Source: Bog-473 sp963817735 (GTDB lineage: Bacteria > Actinomycetota > Acidimicrobiia > Acidimicrobiales > RAAP-2). Taken from it: a stretch of DNA of 64,000 bases. Location of the stretch: assembly GCA_963817735.1 (NCBI GenBank), contig CAWFPP010000003.1:1-64000 (forward strand). Reading direction: 5' to 3'. The position numbers and the translations under genes are program-made. Positions 42,676 to 52,876 of the stretch are shown in pieces. Each line of letters begins with the position of its first letter. Positions within the stretch are counted from its first letter, which is position 1. The notes beneath the pieces were generated by a model. That model was given only the letters and a program-made list of their open reading frames with translations. It had not been told where the DNA came from and did no database searches.

Positions 42676-42681
42676 TAGAAT
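42676..42681 (+). promoter_or_regulatory. Possible -10 box for the Leu/Val-type dehydrogenase gene
   Basis: TAGAAT ends 6 bp before the GTG at 42688, so a transcript from it would be nearly leaderless. No good -35 was found. Confidence 0.35.
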
Positions 42682-42687
42682 TGTCTC

Positions 42688-43845
42688 GTGCGTGGTCAGG
42701 GTGTGACGGACATGCTCAACGGGGTCTCCGGATCGGAGCACGAGGACATCGTTGTCGCGCGCCGGACGAGGAGCGGACTGCGCGCCATCATCGCCATCCA
42801 CTCCACACGGCTCGGTCCCTCTCTGGGCGGTGTGCGGTTCTACCCGTATGGGGACGACGCGCTCGCGCTCCATGACGTCCTGCGGCTCTCGAGAGCCATG
42901 ACCGAGAAGGCGGCACTGGCCGGACTGGCGCAAGGGGGTGGCAAGGCGGTCATCATCGGAGACCCGGGCGTTGTGAAGACGCCGTCCCTGCTTCGCGACT
43001 TCGCCGCCATGGTCAACAGCCTGCAGGGGCGGTACATCACCGCCGAGGACGTCGGAACGACGCAGGACGACATGGATCTGGTTCAGGAGACGACACCATT
43101 CGTGGGGGGCACGTCGACGTCCCGCGGCGGATCCGGCGATCCCAGTCCTGCAACCGCTCGCGGCGTGGTGGCTGCGATGGAGGCGGCGGCCGTTCGCCGC
43201 TGGGGAACTGGTCTCGAGGGCCGCACGGTGCTCGTGCTCGGAGCGGGAAAAGTGGGCGGGGAGGTCATTCGGCTCCTCGTCCAGCGACACGCTGCTGTCA
43301 TTGCCTCGGATATCAGCTGCCAAAAGGCGGAGGATGCAGCGCGCAACGGTGCGCGGCGCATCGTCGAACCCTCCGATGCGCCCTCGACGTCGGCGGACAT
43401 CTTCTGCCCATGTGCACTAGGAGGGGTCCTCACGCAGGACCTCGCGCCCGATCTCCGCTTTGAGATCATTGTGGGCGGAGCGAACAACCAGCTCGCCACG
43501 CCGGGTGTGGCCGAGACGCTGGCGGCGGCGGGCATTCTCTATGTCCCCGACTTCCTGGCCAACGCCGGTGGCATCATCAACATCGCCGAAGAAGCAGGGG
43601 GCTATGACCTGGCGCGCGCCATGCGGGCAGTCGACCGCATCGGCCAGACGACGAACACGGTGCTCGCCCGCGCCGAAGAGCAGGAGATCACGCCCGTGGC
43701 CGCGGCCGAGCAGCTGGTCGCCGAACGACTCGAGGGAGCGGGCAAAGGGTCCGGTCACCCCGTGACACCGACACTGGGCGCAACACACACTGGGCGCAAC
43801 ACACCTGGAATCGATTGGCACGCAACGGCGATCGCAGAGAGTTGA
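42688..43845 (+). CDS. Leu/Val/Phe-type amino-acid dehydrogenase
   Basis: A 385-aa Glu/Leu/Phe/Val dehydrogenase-family protein performing NAD-dependent oxidative deamination of a branched-chain or aromatic amino acid. LGPSLGGVRFYPYGDDALALHDV and LAQGGGKAVIIGDP hold the substrate-binding lysines; GRYITAEDVGTTQDDMDLV is the catalytic Asp region; TVLVLGAGKVGGEVIRLL binds NAD; PDFLANAGGIINIAEE completes the active site. Size and spacing fit leucine/valine dehydrogenase better than glutamate dehydrogenase. Start GTG 42688; ATG 42712 is an alternative. The C-terminus contains a short tandem (TGGGCGCAACACAC twice at DNA level near 43775-43802). Confidence 0.88.
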   Translation: MRGQGVTDMLNGVSGSEHEDIVVARRTRSGLRAIIAIHSTRLGPSLGGVRFYPYGDDALALHDVLRLSRAMTEKAALAGLAQGGGKAVIIGDPGVVKTPSLLRDFAAMVNSLQGRYITAEDVGTTQDDMDLVQETTPFVGGTSTSRGGSGDPSPATARGVVAAMEAAAVRRWGTGLEGRTVLVLGAGKVGGEVIRLLVQRHAAVIASDISCQKAEDAARNGARRIVEPSDAPSTSADIFCPCALGGVLTQDLAPDLRFEIIVGGANNQLATPGVAETLAAAGILYVPDFLANAGGIINIAEEAGGYDLARAMRAVDRIGQTTNTVLARAEEQEITPVAAAEQLVAERLEGAGKGSGHPVTPTLGATHTGRNTPGIDWHATAIAES

Positions 43846-43860
43846 GAGCGGCGGCTCTGC

Positions 43861-44205
43861 CTAACCCGGCACTTGAATGATCGCCACCGAGTTCCCGTCA
43901 GGGTCGAGCAGCGTGGCCTTGTGCGCGCCCTCGCCGACCTCCTCCACTCGGTCCGGACTGACGCCCCGCCCGCTGAGCTCGGCCACCGTGGCATGGAGGT
44001 CGGCGACGGAGAGAGCGACCAGCCCGTTGCCGGCGCGGGCCGGGTCGACGACGACGTAGAGCCAAGCCGTTTCGGCCACCCGCCACATCACCTCGTCCGC
44101 GGCGACCTCCACATCCGCGGCTCGTCCGAAGATGCGTTCGAAGAAGTCCCGGCCGACGGACAGATCGGTGACTGGCACGCCGGTGAAGGCGATCTCCACG
44201 TCCAT
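43861..44205 (-). CDS. VOC-family (glyoxalase-like) protein
   Basis: A 114-aa vicinal-oxygen-chelate protein with two beta-alpha-beta-beta-beta modules: MDVEIAFTGVPVTDLSVGRDFFERIFGR and VALSVADLHATVAELSGRGV...HKATLLDPDGNSVAIIQV. ATG 44205 is used; the longer frame begins with TTG and has no support. It could be a dioxygenase, lyase or resistance protein; the ligands in this copy do not decide. Converges with the dehydrogenase gene (15-bp gap). Confidence 0.8.
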   Translation of the reverse strand: MDVEIAFTGVPVTDLSVGRDFFERIFGRAADVEVAADEVMWRVAETAWLYVVVDPARAGNGLVALSVADLHATVAELSGRGVSPDRVEEVGEGAHKATLLDPDGNSVAIIQVPG

Positions 44206-44298
44206 GACCAGGACGTTACCGAACGCCAATCCACAGCCCCTCGCTGCCGTTGGACAGGTGAGGGGGTGGTTGGGACGCCGCCCTTGGCCTGCGGTTTC

Positions 44299-45084
44299 TC
44301 AGCCGGCGCGGCTCCATTCGCGCAGCGTCGCCCGGTAGCGGCCGTCCCACTGGTCGTACGTGGCGCGCAGTGGTGCACCGGGCCAGTCGGACGGCAGAAG
44401 CTCGGGAGGCAACAATGGATCGGCCTGCAGGTGCCGCAGCACGGCGGCCGACAACTCGAAGCCCGGGGCCAGGTCCTCGGGCCCGTCAGGGTCCTGTGCG
44501 TCGAGGCCGCCCAACAGGACGTTGGCCCGGGTCGACCAGGCCGGCAGGTCCCAAAGCCGCCCCGCCAGCTCGGCGGAGTTGCCCGGCCGCGCCGTCATGA
44601 GCTCCATGGCACCGTTCAGGGAGTCCGGGAATGGCACCTCAAGGTTGGCCGGACGCATCCACACTCCCTCGCGCAGCTCGGCCAACCGCCCGTACGCCAG
44701 GCCCCGGCGACGGGCGCTCCTGACCGCGGCCGAGCTCCCCGTCGTGGTGACCACGGCCAACCACCACTCCCCGTCGTAGGGGGTGGTCGCGCCGGCGCGG
44801 CTGGCTGACTGGCGTTCCTGGCGCGACGCCAGGTGGCCGGCCAGCCGGTAGCGCCCCGACCCGTCGGAGGCGGCCTCACCGCTGGCCACCATGCGGCTCA
44901 GCGCCACCCGGGCCCGGTTCTCGCTGATCCCGAAGAGGCCGGTCAGGCGCACGAGTTGGGCCACTGGCAGCTCGGGCGGATCCATGCCGAGCAAGGCGCT
45001 GGCCAGGACCGACCTCGCCGTCAGCGGGGGTCCGAGGTCGGCACCCGGCAGCCTGGGCGTGGCGGTATTACGTGATTGTGTCAT
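44299..45084 (-). CDS. PaaX-family transcriptional regulator
   Basis: A 261-aa regulator of the PaaX type (phenylacetyl-CoA-responsive repressor and relatives). The winged helix is PVAQLVRLTGLFGISENRARVALSRMVASGEAASD, preceded by LTARSVLASALLGMDPPEL and followed by GRYRLAGHLASRQERQS; the C-terminal PaaX domain ends DPLLPPELLPSDWPGAPLRATYDQW. ATG 45084 is 27 bp from the divergent desaturase start, so it probably controls that gene and itself. The ligand here need not be phenylacetyl-CoA; some relatives respond to other acyl-CoAs. Confidence 0.87.
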   Translation of the reverse strand: MTQSRNTATPRLPGADLGPPLTARSVLASALLGMDPPELPVAQLVRLTGLFGISENRARVALSRMVASGEAASDGSGRYRLAGHLASRQERQSASRAGATTPYDGEWWLAVVTTTGSSAAVRSARRRGLAYGRLAELREGVWMRPANLEVPFPDSLNGAMELMTARPGNSAELAGRLWDLPAWSTRANVLLGGLDAQDPDGPEDLAPGFELSAAVLRHLQADPLLPPELLPSDWPGAPLRATYDQWDGRYRATLREWSRAG

Positions 45085-45111
45085 CTGATTGATTCCAGTA
45101 ATATAGAGGTC
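45085..45111. promoter_or_regulatory. 27-bp divergent promoter region of paaX-like and desaturase genes
   Basis: Only 27 bp separate the two starts. TAATAT (45099-45104) is a good -10 for the desaturase, with a transcript starting at about the ATG 45112, i.e. leaderless. The PaaX-type operator should overlap this space. Confidence 0.5.
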
Positions 45112-46092
45112 ATGGCCAACGCCATGGTGCCCGGAGCCGCCGAGCGGCCCGATGTCCTCCCCAGCGACAGGTTGCTGGCGAACGGCATGGCCATCCCGGC
45201 GCTACGGGCCGACCTGCGCCGGATCGACAACGTGCGCAACGCCATCTCCGTGGGCGCTGTCTGGTTCTGGGTGGCCCTGATCATCGGTGGTTCCGTGTGG
45301 CTCGGACAGTGGTGGGGCTACCTCCTCGCCTTCGTCCTGATGGGTCCCATCTACGCCCGCTTCGCCATCTTGATGCACGAGGCGGCACACAAACTGCTCT
45401 TCACCAACAAACGGTGGAACGACTGGATCGGCAAATGGCTTATCGCCTACCCCGTCTTCACACCGGTGCAGCTCTACCGCCGGGTGCACTTCGCCCATCA
45501 CAAGGACGAGTTCGGTCCGGACGAGCCCGACATGGCGTTCTACTCGCCCTACCCGTGCACGCGCCGGGCCCTGCGCCGGCGCCTGTTCCGTGACGCCGTC
45601 GGGATCAGCGGGTGGAAGAACTTCGTGCCCTTGGTCAAGAACACGCGCACGAAGCCGTTCCGCCCGATCGGGCTGTCCATCTTCGGCGTGCAGGCGCTGC
45701 TGTGGGCGGCCATGTGGGCCGCCACCGGGCGCTGGTGGATCTACCCGCTGCTGTGGTTCCTGCCTTGGATGACCGAGTGGCGCGTCATCAACCGCTTGCG
45801 GTCCATCGCCGAGCACGGGGGCATGGAGCGCAACCCGGACCGGCGTGCCACGACGCACAACGTGCGCCAGTCCTGGCTGGCGCGCTTCTGGATCGTCCCC
45901 TACAACACGGGCTGGCACCTGGCGCACCACGTGGACATGGGCGTGCCGTGGCGCAACCTGCCCGCCTTCCACGCCGAGTTGGAGCGCGCCGGCTACATCA
46001 CCGACGCCATCACCTACCCGAGCTATTGGGCTCTGTGGAAGGCGCTCTGTAGCGCCGACGAGACCACCGAGGTCAAGGCCGCCGCCGCCTGA
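45112..46092 (+). CDS. Fatty acid desaturase-like membrane di-iron protein
   Basis: A 326-aa membrane desaturase/hydroxylase. The three histidine boxes are all visible: ILMHEAAHKLLF (H-x-x-x-H), RVHFAHHKDEF (H-x-x-HH) and GWHLAHHVDM (H-x-x-HH), separated by paired membrane helices (AVWFWVALIIGGSVWLGQWW; WWIYPLLWFLPWM). The enzymes of this family introduce double bonds or hydroxyls into acyl chains using O2 and an electron donor. ATG 45112 is preferred to the in-frame codon 12 earlier because the -10 box lies between them. Divergent PaaX-type gene is its likely regulator. Confidence 0.88.
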   Translation: MANAMVPGAAERPDVLPSDRLLANGMAIPALRADLRRIDNVRNAISVGAVWFWVALIIGGSVWLGQWWGYLLAFVLMGPIYARFAILMHEAAHKLLFTNKRWNDWIGKWLIAYPVFTPVQLYRRVHFAHHKDEFGPDEPDMAFYSPYPCTRRALRRRLFRDAVGISGWKNFVPLVKNTRTKPFRPIGLSIFGVQALLWAAMWAATGRWWIYPLLWFLPWMTEWRVINRLRSIAEHGGMERNPDRRATTHNVRQSWLARFWIVPYNTGWHLAHHVDMGVPWRNLPAFHAELERAGYITDAITYPSYWALWKALCSADETTEVKAAAA

Positions 46093-46116
46093 GCCTCGAC
46101 CGGGCACCCACCGACT

Positions 46117-47289
46117 GTGCGCGGCAACGGGACCCGAGTGAGCCCCGAGCAGAGGGGCCTCGCGTTGCACTGGGGCCCGGCGGTCGGTGGCGGCGCGCTG
46201 ATCCTCGCTGCCGTGCTGCTGGCGCCGGCCCACGCCCGGGCGGCGGCGTCCCAGGACTGGCCACCCTTCGTCCTCGTCGCCGGACTTCTCCTGGTGGGTC
46301 TCGTCGCCCACGGCGACGGTCTCTTCGCTGCGGGCGGCCACGCGCTGGCCCGACTCTCCCCCAACGGTGTGCTGCTCTACGTCGGTACCGCGTTGCTGGT
46401 CCTCACCGTGACCACGCTGCTCAACCTCGACACGTCGGTCACGTTCCTCACACCCGTCGTCGTCTACGCCGCCCGCAGCCGCGGCGAGGGTGAGGCTCCG
46501 CTCCTTTACGCCTGTCTGCTGCTGTCCAATGCCGGGTCTCTGCTGCTTCCCGGCTCGAACCTCACCAACCTCATCGTCCTCGGCCACCTCCACCTCTCGG
46601 GGAGCGGCTTCCTCGCCCACATGGCGCTGCCGGCACTGGCGGCTGCTGGCGTGACGGCCCTCGTCGTCGCCGCCGTGTACCACGGCACTCTCCGCACCAC
46701 CATCGCCCCGGCCCTGGAGCGAGAGCGCCCCGTGCTCGGCGTCGGGCTGGTGGCCGTCGTGGCCGTCACTGTGCTCGTCGTTGCGCTGCGCTCGCCGGCG
46801 CTCCCGGTGGCGGCGGTCGGTGTCGTGGCCGTCGCGCTGCGGATGGGGCGCTCCCACGAGCGACGCGGATCGGCCCGAGCGGCGCTCGAGGTCCTCGGGG
46901 TCCCCGTGCTGGTCGGGCTCTTCGGTCTGGCCGTGGCGCTGGGCACCCTCGGGCGGTCCTGGTCCGGCCCCGCCACGCTCCTGTCCCATGTCGATGCCTG
47001 GGGCACGGCGTGGGTGGCGGCCGCCACCAGCGTGCTGGTCAACAACCTCCCGGCCGCGTCGCTCCTGGCCGCCCGCCGGCCGCCCCACCCCTTCGCCCTG
47101 CTCATCGGCCTCAACGTCGGCCCCAACCTGTTCGTCACCGGCTCGCTGGCCTGGATCCTGTGGCTGCGAGCGGCGCGGGCGGCGGGCGGGCGGCCCGACG
47201 TGCGCCGGGCGAGCCTGCTCGGGCTGATCAGCGTGCCGCTCGCCATCACCGCAGCCGTCGGCGTGCTGGTGCTCAGCGGCGCCAGTTGA
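46117..47289 (+). CDS. ArsB/NhaD-like ion-transporter superfamily protein
   Basis: A 390-aa membrane protein of the ion-transporter (ArsB/CitM/NhaD) superfamily with ~11 helices. Two re-entrant signature regions are visible: TTLLNLDTSVTFLTPVVVYA with NAGSLLLPGSNLTNLIVLGH in the first half, and SVLVNNLPAASLLAARRPP with GLNVGPNLFVTGSLAWILWL in the second. The substrate may be arsenite, Na+ or a dicarboxylate; no arsR or other ars gene is adjacent. Start GTG 46117 follows the desaturase by 24 bp. Confidence 0.8.
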   Translation: MRGNGTRVSPEQRGLALHWGPAVGGGALILAAVLLAPAHARAAASQDWPPFVLVAGLLLVGLVAHGDGLFAAGGHALARLSPNGVLLYVGTALLVLTVTTLLNLDTSVTFLTPVVVYAARSRGEGEAPLLYACLLLSNAGSLLLPGSNLTNLIVLGHLHLSGSGFLAHMALPALAAAGVTALVVAAVYHGTLRTTIAPALERERPVLGVGLVAVVAVTVLVVALRSPALPVAAVGVVAVALRMGRSHERRGSARAALEVLGVPVLVGLFGLAVALGTLGRSWSGPATLLSHVDAWGTAWVAAATSVLVNNLPAASLLAARRPPHPFALLIGLNVGPNLFVTGSLAWILWLRAARAAGGRPDVRRASLLGLISVPLAITAAVGVLVLSGAS

Positions 47290-47329
47290 GGCCTGAGCCG
47301 GCACGGCGTGGGCCGGGCGGCCGCCTCCC

Positions 47330-47728
47330 TCAACCCTGCATGACGATGTGGTCCGTGCGCACGACGATGCGGATGCGCACGGAGCCCTCCTGGCGATTCG
47401 GGAACGTGTCCACGCCCATGTACTTCTTGGCCAGCGCGTCGATGTGCGCCTCGGCGCCCTCCGTCGTGATGTCGGTGACAGTGCCGCGGAAGACGACCAC
47501 GTTGTACGGATCGTCGGGGTCGATCACCGTGACGGCAACCCGACCGTCCCGCTCCAGGTTGCGCGCCTTCTGCCGGCTCTGCGTCGTATTGAAGACGACG
47601 GCATCGCCGTCGAGGTCGACCCACAGCGGCGTGATCTGGGGCGACCCGTCCGCGTTCAGCGTGGCCAGCGACGCCAGCACGGGCCGGGCAATGAGCGCCC
47701 GGGCCTTCGGGGACAGGACATCGGCCAT
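47330..47728 (-). CDS. PPOX-class (F420-type) split-barrel oxidoreductase
   Basis: A 132-aa pyridoxamine-5'-phosphate-oxidase-like protein. LSPKARALIARPVLASLATLNADGSPQITPLWVDLDG and NTTQSRQKARNLERDGRVAVTVIDPDDPYNVVVFRGTV are the cofactor-binding regions of the actinobacterial F420-dependent branch. It would use F420H2 or flavin to reduce a small molecule. ATG 47728. Converges with the ArsB-like gene. Confidence 0.87.
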   Translation of the reverse strand: MADVLSPKARALIARPVLASLATLNADGSPQITPLWVDLDGDAVVFNTTQSRQKARNLERDGRVAVTVIDPDDPYNVVVFRGTVTDITTEGAEAHIDALAKKYMGVDTFPNRQEGSVRIRIVVRTDHIVMQG

Positions 47729-47828
47729 GGCGGGTGATCCCTTCTCCTTCCTCTGCCCGCGCCGGTCGCGGGCGAGGCTGACGCCAGCGTAAAGGCGGGT
47801 GGGTTGCAGCGGTTCCGGCCCGCTCGCC

Positions 47829-48779
47829 TCAGTCCCCCTCGACGCCGAGCGCCTGGCGCAGCACCAGGGCGGACTCGCGCTGGGCGCGCTTGGACACCGC
47901 CGCCGTCGTCACCAACGCAGAGCCGTGGAAGGTTCCGGGGAACTGATGCAGCTCCACCGAGACACCGGCCTGCAAGAGCCGCTGGGCATAGGTGATCCCT
48001 TCGTCGCGCAAGGGATCGTTCTCCGCCGTGGAAATGTAGGCCGGAGGCAAGCCCGAGAGGTCGGCCGCCCGGGCCGGCGCCGCGTAGGCCGGCACGTCGT
48101 CCGACCCGTAGAGCGGCCCGAGATACGCCTGCCAGCTCTGCACGGCCAGGGGTCGGTTCCACATGGGCGAGTCCACGAACCTCTGCATGGAGCCGGTCTG
48201 CAACCGGTCGTCGAGCTCGGGGATCTGCAGCAGCTGGAAGCAGACGGCCGGGCCACCGCGGTCGCGGGCCAACAACGCCGTCGCGGCCGCCAGCCCGCCG
48301 CCGGCGCTCGCCCCAGCAAGGGCCACCCGCGCCGGGTCGACGCCGAGCGCGTCGGCCTCGGCGTGCAGGTGCGCCAGGGCGGCGTAGCAGTCGTGCACGC
48401 CGGCCGGGTACGGGTGCTCGGGCGCCAGGCGGTACTCCACCGACACCACGACGGCGCCGGTGCCCAGGGCCATCAATGCCGCACCGGCGTGCTCGGCCTC
48501 GACGCTGCCGATCACGAAGCCGCCGCCGTGGATCATGAGGATGCCGGGCCCGCACGTCCCCGGGGTGCTTTGCCGCGGCCGGTAGATGCGCACCGACACG
48601 TCGGGGTCGCCCTCCCAGCCCGGCACCATGCGGTCCTCGATGGCGAGCGCCTCTATCCCGGGGATGTCGAACCGGATGGCGACGAGGATCTCCTCGAAGG
48701 CCTGGCGCGCCGCCACCGGGTCGGCCAGGTCCATCTTGGGCAGCAGGTCGATCATGGCTGCCAGCTCCGGGTCGATCAC
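47829..48779 (-). CDS. Alpha/beta hydrolase, hormone-sensitive lipase family
   Basis: A 316-aa esterase. The oxyanion motif MIHGGGFVIGS, nucleophile elbow GASAGGGLAAA (catalytic Ser), acid in TAENDPLRDEGI and His in PGTFHGSALV are all present and in the order of the HSL family, which hydrolyses short acyl esters. The start is GTG 48779. It follows the SDR gene on the same strand with a 54-bp gap. Confidence 0.9.
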   Translation of the reverse strand: MIDPELAAMIDLLPKMDLADPVAARQAFEEILVAIRFDIPGIEALAIEDRMVPGWEGDPDVSVRIYRPRQSTPGTCGPGILMIHGGGFVIGSVEAEHAGAALMALGTGAVVVSVEYRLAPEHPYPAGVHDCYAALAHLHAEADALGVDPARVALAGASAGGGLAAATALLARDRGGPAVCFQLLQIPELDDRLQTGSMQRFVDSPMWNRPLAVQSWQAYLGPLYGSDDVPAYAAPARAADLSGLPPAYISTAENDPLRDEGITYAQRLLQAGVSVELHQFPGTFHGSALVTTAAVSKRAQRESALVLRQALGVEGD

Positions 48780-48833
48780 GACCGTTCCTCCCCCGTTGTC
48801 CAGTGGCGCGGTGCGACGTGCGCCGCGAGCGAG

Positions 48834-49610
48834 TTATTTGGGCTGCATCCGGATGCCGGCGTCGATACGGATCGACTCGGCGTTGATGTACGAGTTGGAG
48901 AGCAGCTCCAGCGCCAACGTGGCGAACTCCGTCGCGTAGCCGAGGCGGTGGGGGAAGAGCACGTCCTGGCTCAGCTTGCCCTTGAACGTCTCCGCACCCT
49001 CGCCCTCCCCGTAGATCGGGGTGTCGATCAGCCCGGGCAGGATGGTGTTGACCCGGATGCCGACCACGGACAGGTCGCGCGCCACCGGGAGCGTCAGGCC
49101 GACGACGCCGCCCTTCGACGACGAGTAGGCCGCCTGGCCGATCTGCCCGTCTTCGGCCGCGACCGACGACGTGTTCACGATGGCGCCGCGGGCCCCGTCG
49201 ACGTCGGGCTCGTTGAGGCTCATTTTGGTGGCCGCCAGGCGGATGCAGTTGAACGTCCCGATGAGGTTGATCTCGATCACCCGCCGGTACGAGCCGAGGT
49301 CGTGCGCCGACGCGTACTCGCCGTCCCGGCCGATGGTGCGCGTGGCCCAGCCGATGCCGGCGCAGTTCACCAGCGACTTGAGCGGCGCCACCTCGACGGC
49401 CGCGTCCACCGCGGTGATCACCTGCTCGGGGTTGGTGACGTCGGTCTGCACGAACAGCCCGCCGATCTCCTTGGCCAGGGGCACGCCCTTGTCCTCCTGG
49501 AGGTCCGCCACCACGACGCGTACGCCCCGCTCCGCCAGCAGGCGCGAGGTGGCCAGCCCGAGCCCGGACGCCCCTCCGGTGACGATCGCCGACGTGCCGT
49601 TCAGATCCAT
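48834..49610 (-). CDS. Short-chain dehydrogenase (type-2 hydroxyacyl-CoA dehydrogenase-like)
   Basis: A 258-aa classical SDR. TSAIVTGGASGLGLATSRLLAERG binds NAD, LVNCAGIGWATRT follows, IVNTSSVAAEDGQIGQAAYSSSKGGVVGLTLPVARDL holds catalytic Ser, Tyr and Lys, and NTILPGLIDTPIY the tail. The sequence resembles 3-hydroxyacyl-CoA dehydrogenase type 2 (HSD17B10-like). ATG 49610 has GGTAGC upstream. The neighbouring esterase suggests lipid metabolism. Confidence 0.9.
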   Translation of the reverse strand: MDLNGTSAIVTGGASGLGLATSRLLAERGVRVVVADLQEDKGVPLAKEIGGLFVQTDVTNPEQVITAVDAAVEVAPLKSLVNCAGIGWATRTIGRDGEYASAHDLGSYRRVIEINLIGTFNCIRLAATKMSLNEPDVDGARGAIVNTSSVAAEDGQIGQAAYSSSKGGVVGLTLPVARDLSVVGIRVNTILPGLIDTPIYGEGEGAETFKGKLSQDVLFPHRLGYATEFATLALELLSNSYINAESIRIDAGIRMQPK

Positions 49611-49698
49611 TGCTACCGCTCCTCGTGGGTTTCCATGCCCGCCATGCGGGCTCGCACCTGACGTGCCGGGCAGAGGATAGGGGCCGGTCCGGCCCCGG

Positions 49699-51420
<1,722 letters not shown>

Positions 51421-51466
51421 CCCTCATTCTCGCATGCGCGGACCGGGGCGGAACCCGGGCGAGGCG

Positions 51467-52570
51467 TCAGTCCGCCGGTGCCCCCATGCCTCCATCGAGC
51501 AGGCCATAGCGGCGGTAGGGGCCGAAGAAGCCGTGCTCGAGCAGCCCGTAGCCGACATGGCCGTCGTAGGAGAACTCCGCCACGTGGTCGACGATGCCGT
51601 ACTGGGCCAGACCCTGCACCTCGTCGACGGCCAGGACGAGCCCCTGCGTCACCGGCTCGGGCCCGTGGTACATGCCGTGGCGCCAGTCCGCGTCGATGCC
51701 GTACCCGGTGCCGATGGAGACGAAGTTGGCCAGGAGCGGGGTACAGGTGATTTCGAGGCCGGCCTCGGGGAAGCGCACCACGGAACGGTCGATGACACGC
51801 GTGCCCGCAATGAGGTGGTGCTCGTGCTCGGAGCGGCCCAGGTCCTCAATGGGTCGGTCGGGGTCGACCCAGACCCGCTCGCTCTGGACCAGCGGCCGCT
51901 CGCCATCGTCGCGTTCGTGGCAGATGTACATGATGGCGTGGTCGTCGAACTGCATCGGGAAGTAGTTCCACATGCCGCCCAGCACCAGCTCGCCCTGGCG
52001 GATGCCGTCGCTCTCGGGCTCACCGACGGGCCGCACGCCCCACGAGCGGTCACGGGTCCCCCAGCAGTGGTCCGGCGCGACCGGGAGATCGACCCCGCCC
52101 ACCGAGAGCGTCCCCGACCAGCGCCCGGTCTGGGCCAGGCGCTGGGTGTCGAAGACGACCTTGCCCTTGCTGCGCATGTACTGGCGCGGCTCGGCCATGG
52201 CGGGAATGTGTCCCTCCCACGTCACGTCCATGGCGACGCTGTGCTCGGTGGGCTCGACGATCACCCGCAGGCGGTGCAGGGGCTCGAGCACCTCCACGCG
52301 GAAGGGCCCGACGGAGAGGTCGCCCCGGTCGAGGAGCGGCGCCGAGGCGCGCACCACGTGTTGGGAGCCGCCATGGCGGACGTCGATGAAGGCGTCCACC
52401 ACGCCGAGGTTGGGGTACTGGCCGTAGCCGAAGATGGCGAACCAGTCGCCCGAGCTCGGGTGCATGTTGAAGTAGTAGCGGTCGTAGAAGTTGCGGTCGC
52501 TCGTGGCGGGATGGGCGATGAACTCGGCCGCTTGGTGGACAGGGTAGTCGTCCCAGGAGGAGAGGGTCAT
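51467..52570 (-). CDS. CrtC/AttH-like (hydroxyneurosporene synthase family) protein
   Basis: A 367-aa beta-rich protein of the AttH/CrtC lipocalin-like family. Typical segments: NFYDRYYFNMHPSSGDWFAIFGYGQYP, WEGHIPAMAEPRQYMRS, and PVAPDHCWGTRDRSWGVRPVG, the conserved D-x-x-x-G-x-R-D-x-S-W-G-x-R region containing the catalytic Asp of carotenoid 1,2-hydratases. In Actinobacteria most members are unassigned and lie outside carotenoid clusters, as here. ATG 52570 follows the FmdB-type gene by 10 bp. Function uncertain. Confidence 0.75.
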   Translation of the reverse strand: MTLSSWDDYPVHQAAEFIAHPATSDRNFYDRYYFNMHPSSGDWFAIFGYGQYPNLGVVDAFIDVRHGGSQHVVRASAPLLDRGDLSVGPFRVEVLEPLHRLRVIVEPTEHSVAMDVTWEGHIPAMAEPRQYMRSKGKVVFDTQRLAQTGRWSGTLSVGGVDLPVAPDHCWGTRDRSWGVRPVGEPESDGIRQGELVLGGMWNYFPMQFDDHAIMYICHERDDGERPLVQSERVWVDPDRPIEDLGRSEHEHHLIAGTRVIDRSVVRFPEAGLEITCTPLLANFVSIGTGYGIDADWRHGMYHGPEPVTQGLVLAVDEVQGLAQYGIVDHVAEFSYDGHVGYGLLEHGFFGPYRRYGLLDGGMGAPAD

Positions 52571-52580
52571 GTCGGCGCGC

Positions 52581-52802
52581 TCAACAACAGGCGCAGCCGC
52601 TGCCGCAGCCGCCCGGAACCGGCGGCCCGCACATGCCTCCGGCGGGCTCGGCCGCCAGACCCGTGGTGGCGAAGACCGGGAAGAGCCGCCGTGCCCCGAC
52701 GTGACCGTCGGGGCACGTGGCGGGCGAGTCGGCATCGGCCATGGGCCGCCGCTCGTCGAAGACGGCGTGACAGGTCGAACAGCGGAACTCGTAGACGGGC
52801 AC
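52581..52802 (-). CDS. FmdB-type zinc-ribbon protein
   Basis: A 73-aa protein starting at GTG 52802 (MPVYEFRCSTCHAVFDERRP) with a second pair CPDGHVGARRLFP, the FmdB/CxxC_CxxC-type ribbon; the second knuckle has His in place of one Cys (C-x-x-x-H). The tail is Gly/Cys-rich (GGCGSGCACC). Such proteins are putative regulators of amidase/formamidase genes, but most are uncharacterised. Co-transcribed with the CrtC-like gene. Confidence 0.82.
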   Translation of the reverse strand: MPVYEFRCSTCHAVFDERRPMADADSPATCPDGHVGARRLFPVFATTGLAAEPAGGMCGPPVPGGCGSGCACC

Positions 52803-52876
52803 GGTGGTGGACCTCCGGTGCGGCAGCCTACGCGAAGTCCTCCGGCACGGTTGGTGGCGGAGGGGCGAGGTGAGCC

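Noticed and set aside
45202..47304. A 700-codon minus-strand frame opposite the desaturase and ArsB-like genes
   Set aside because: The plus strand carries recognisable His boxes and transporter signatures; the minus frame has none and is low-complexity.
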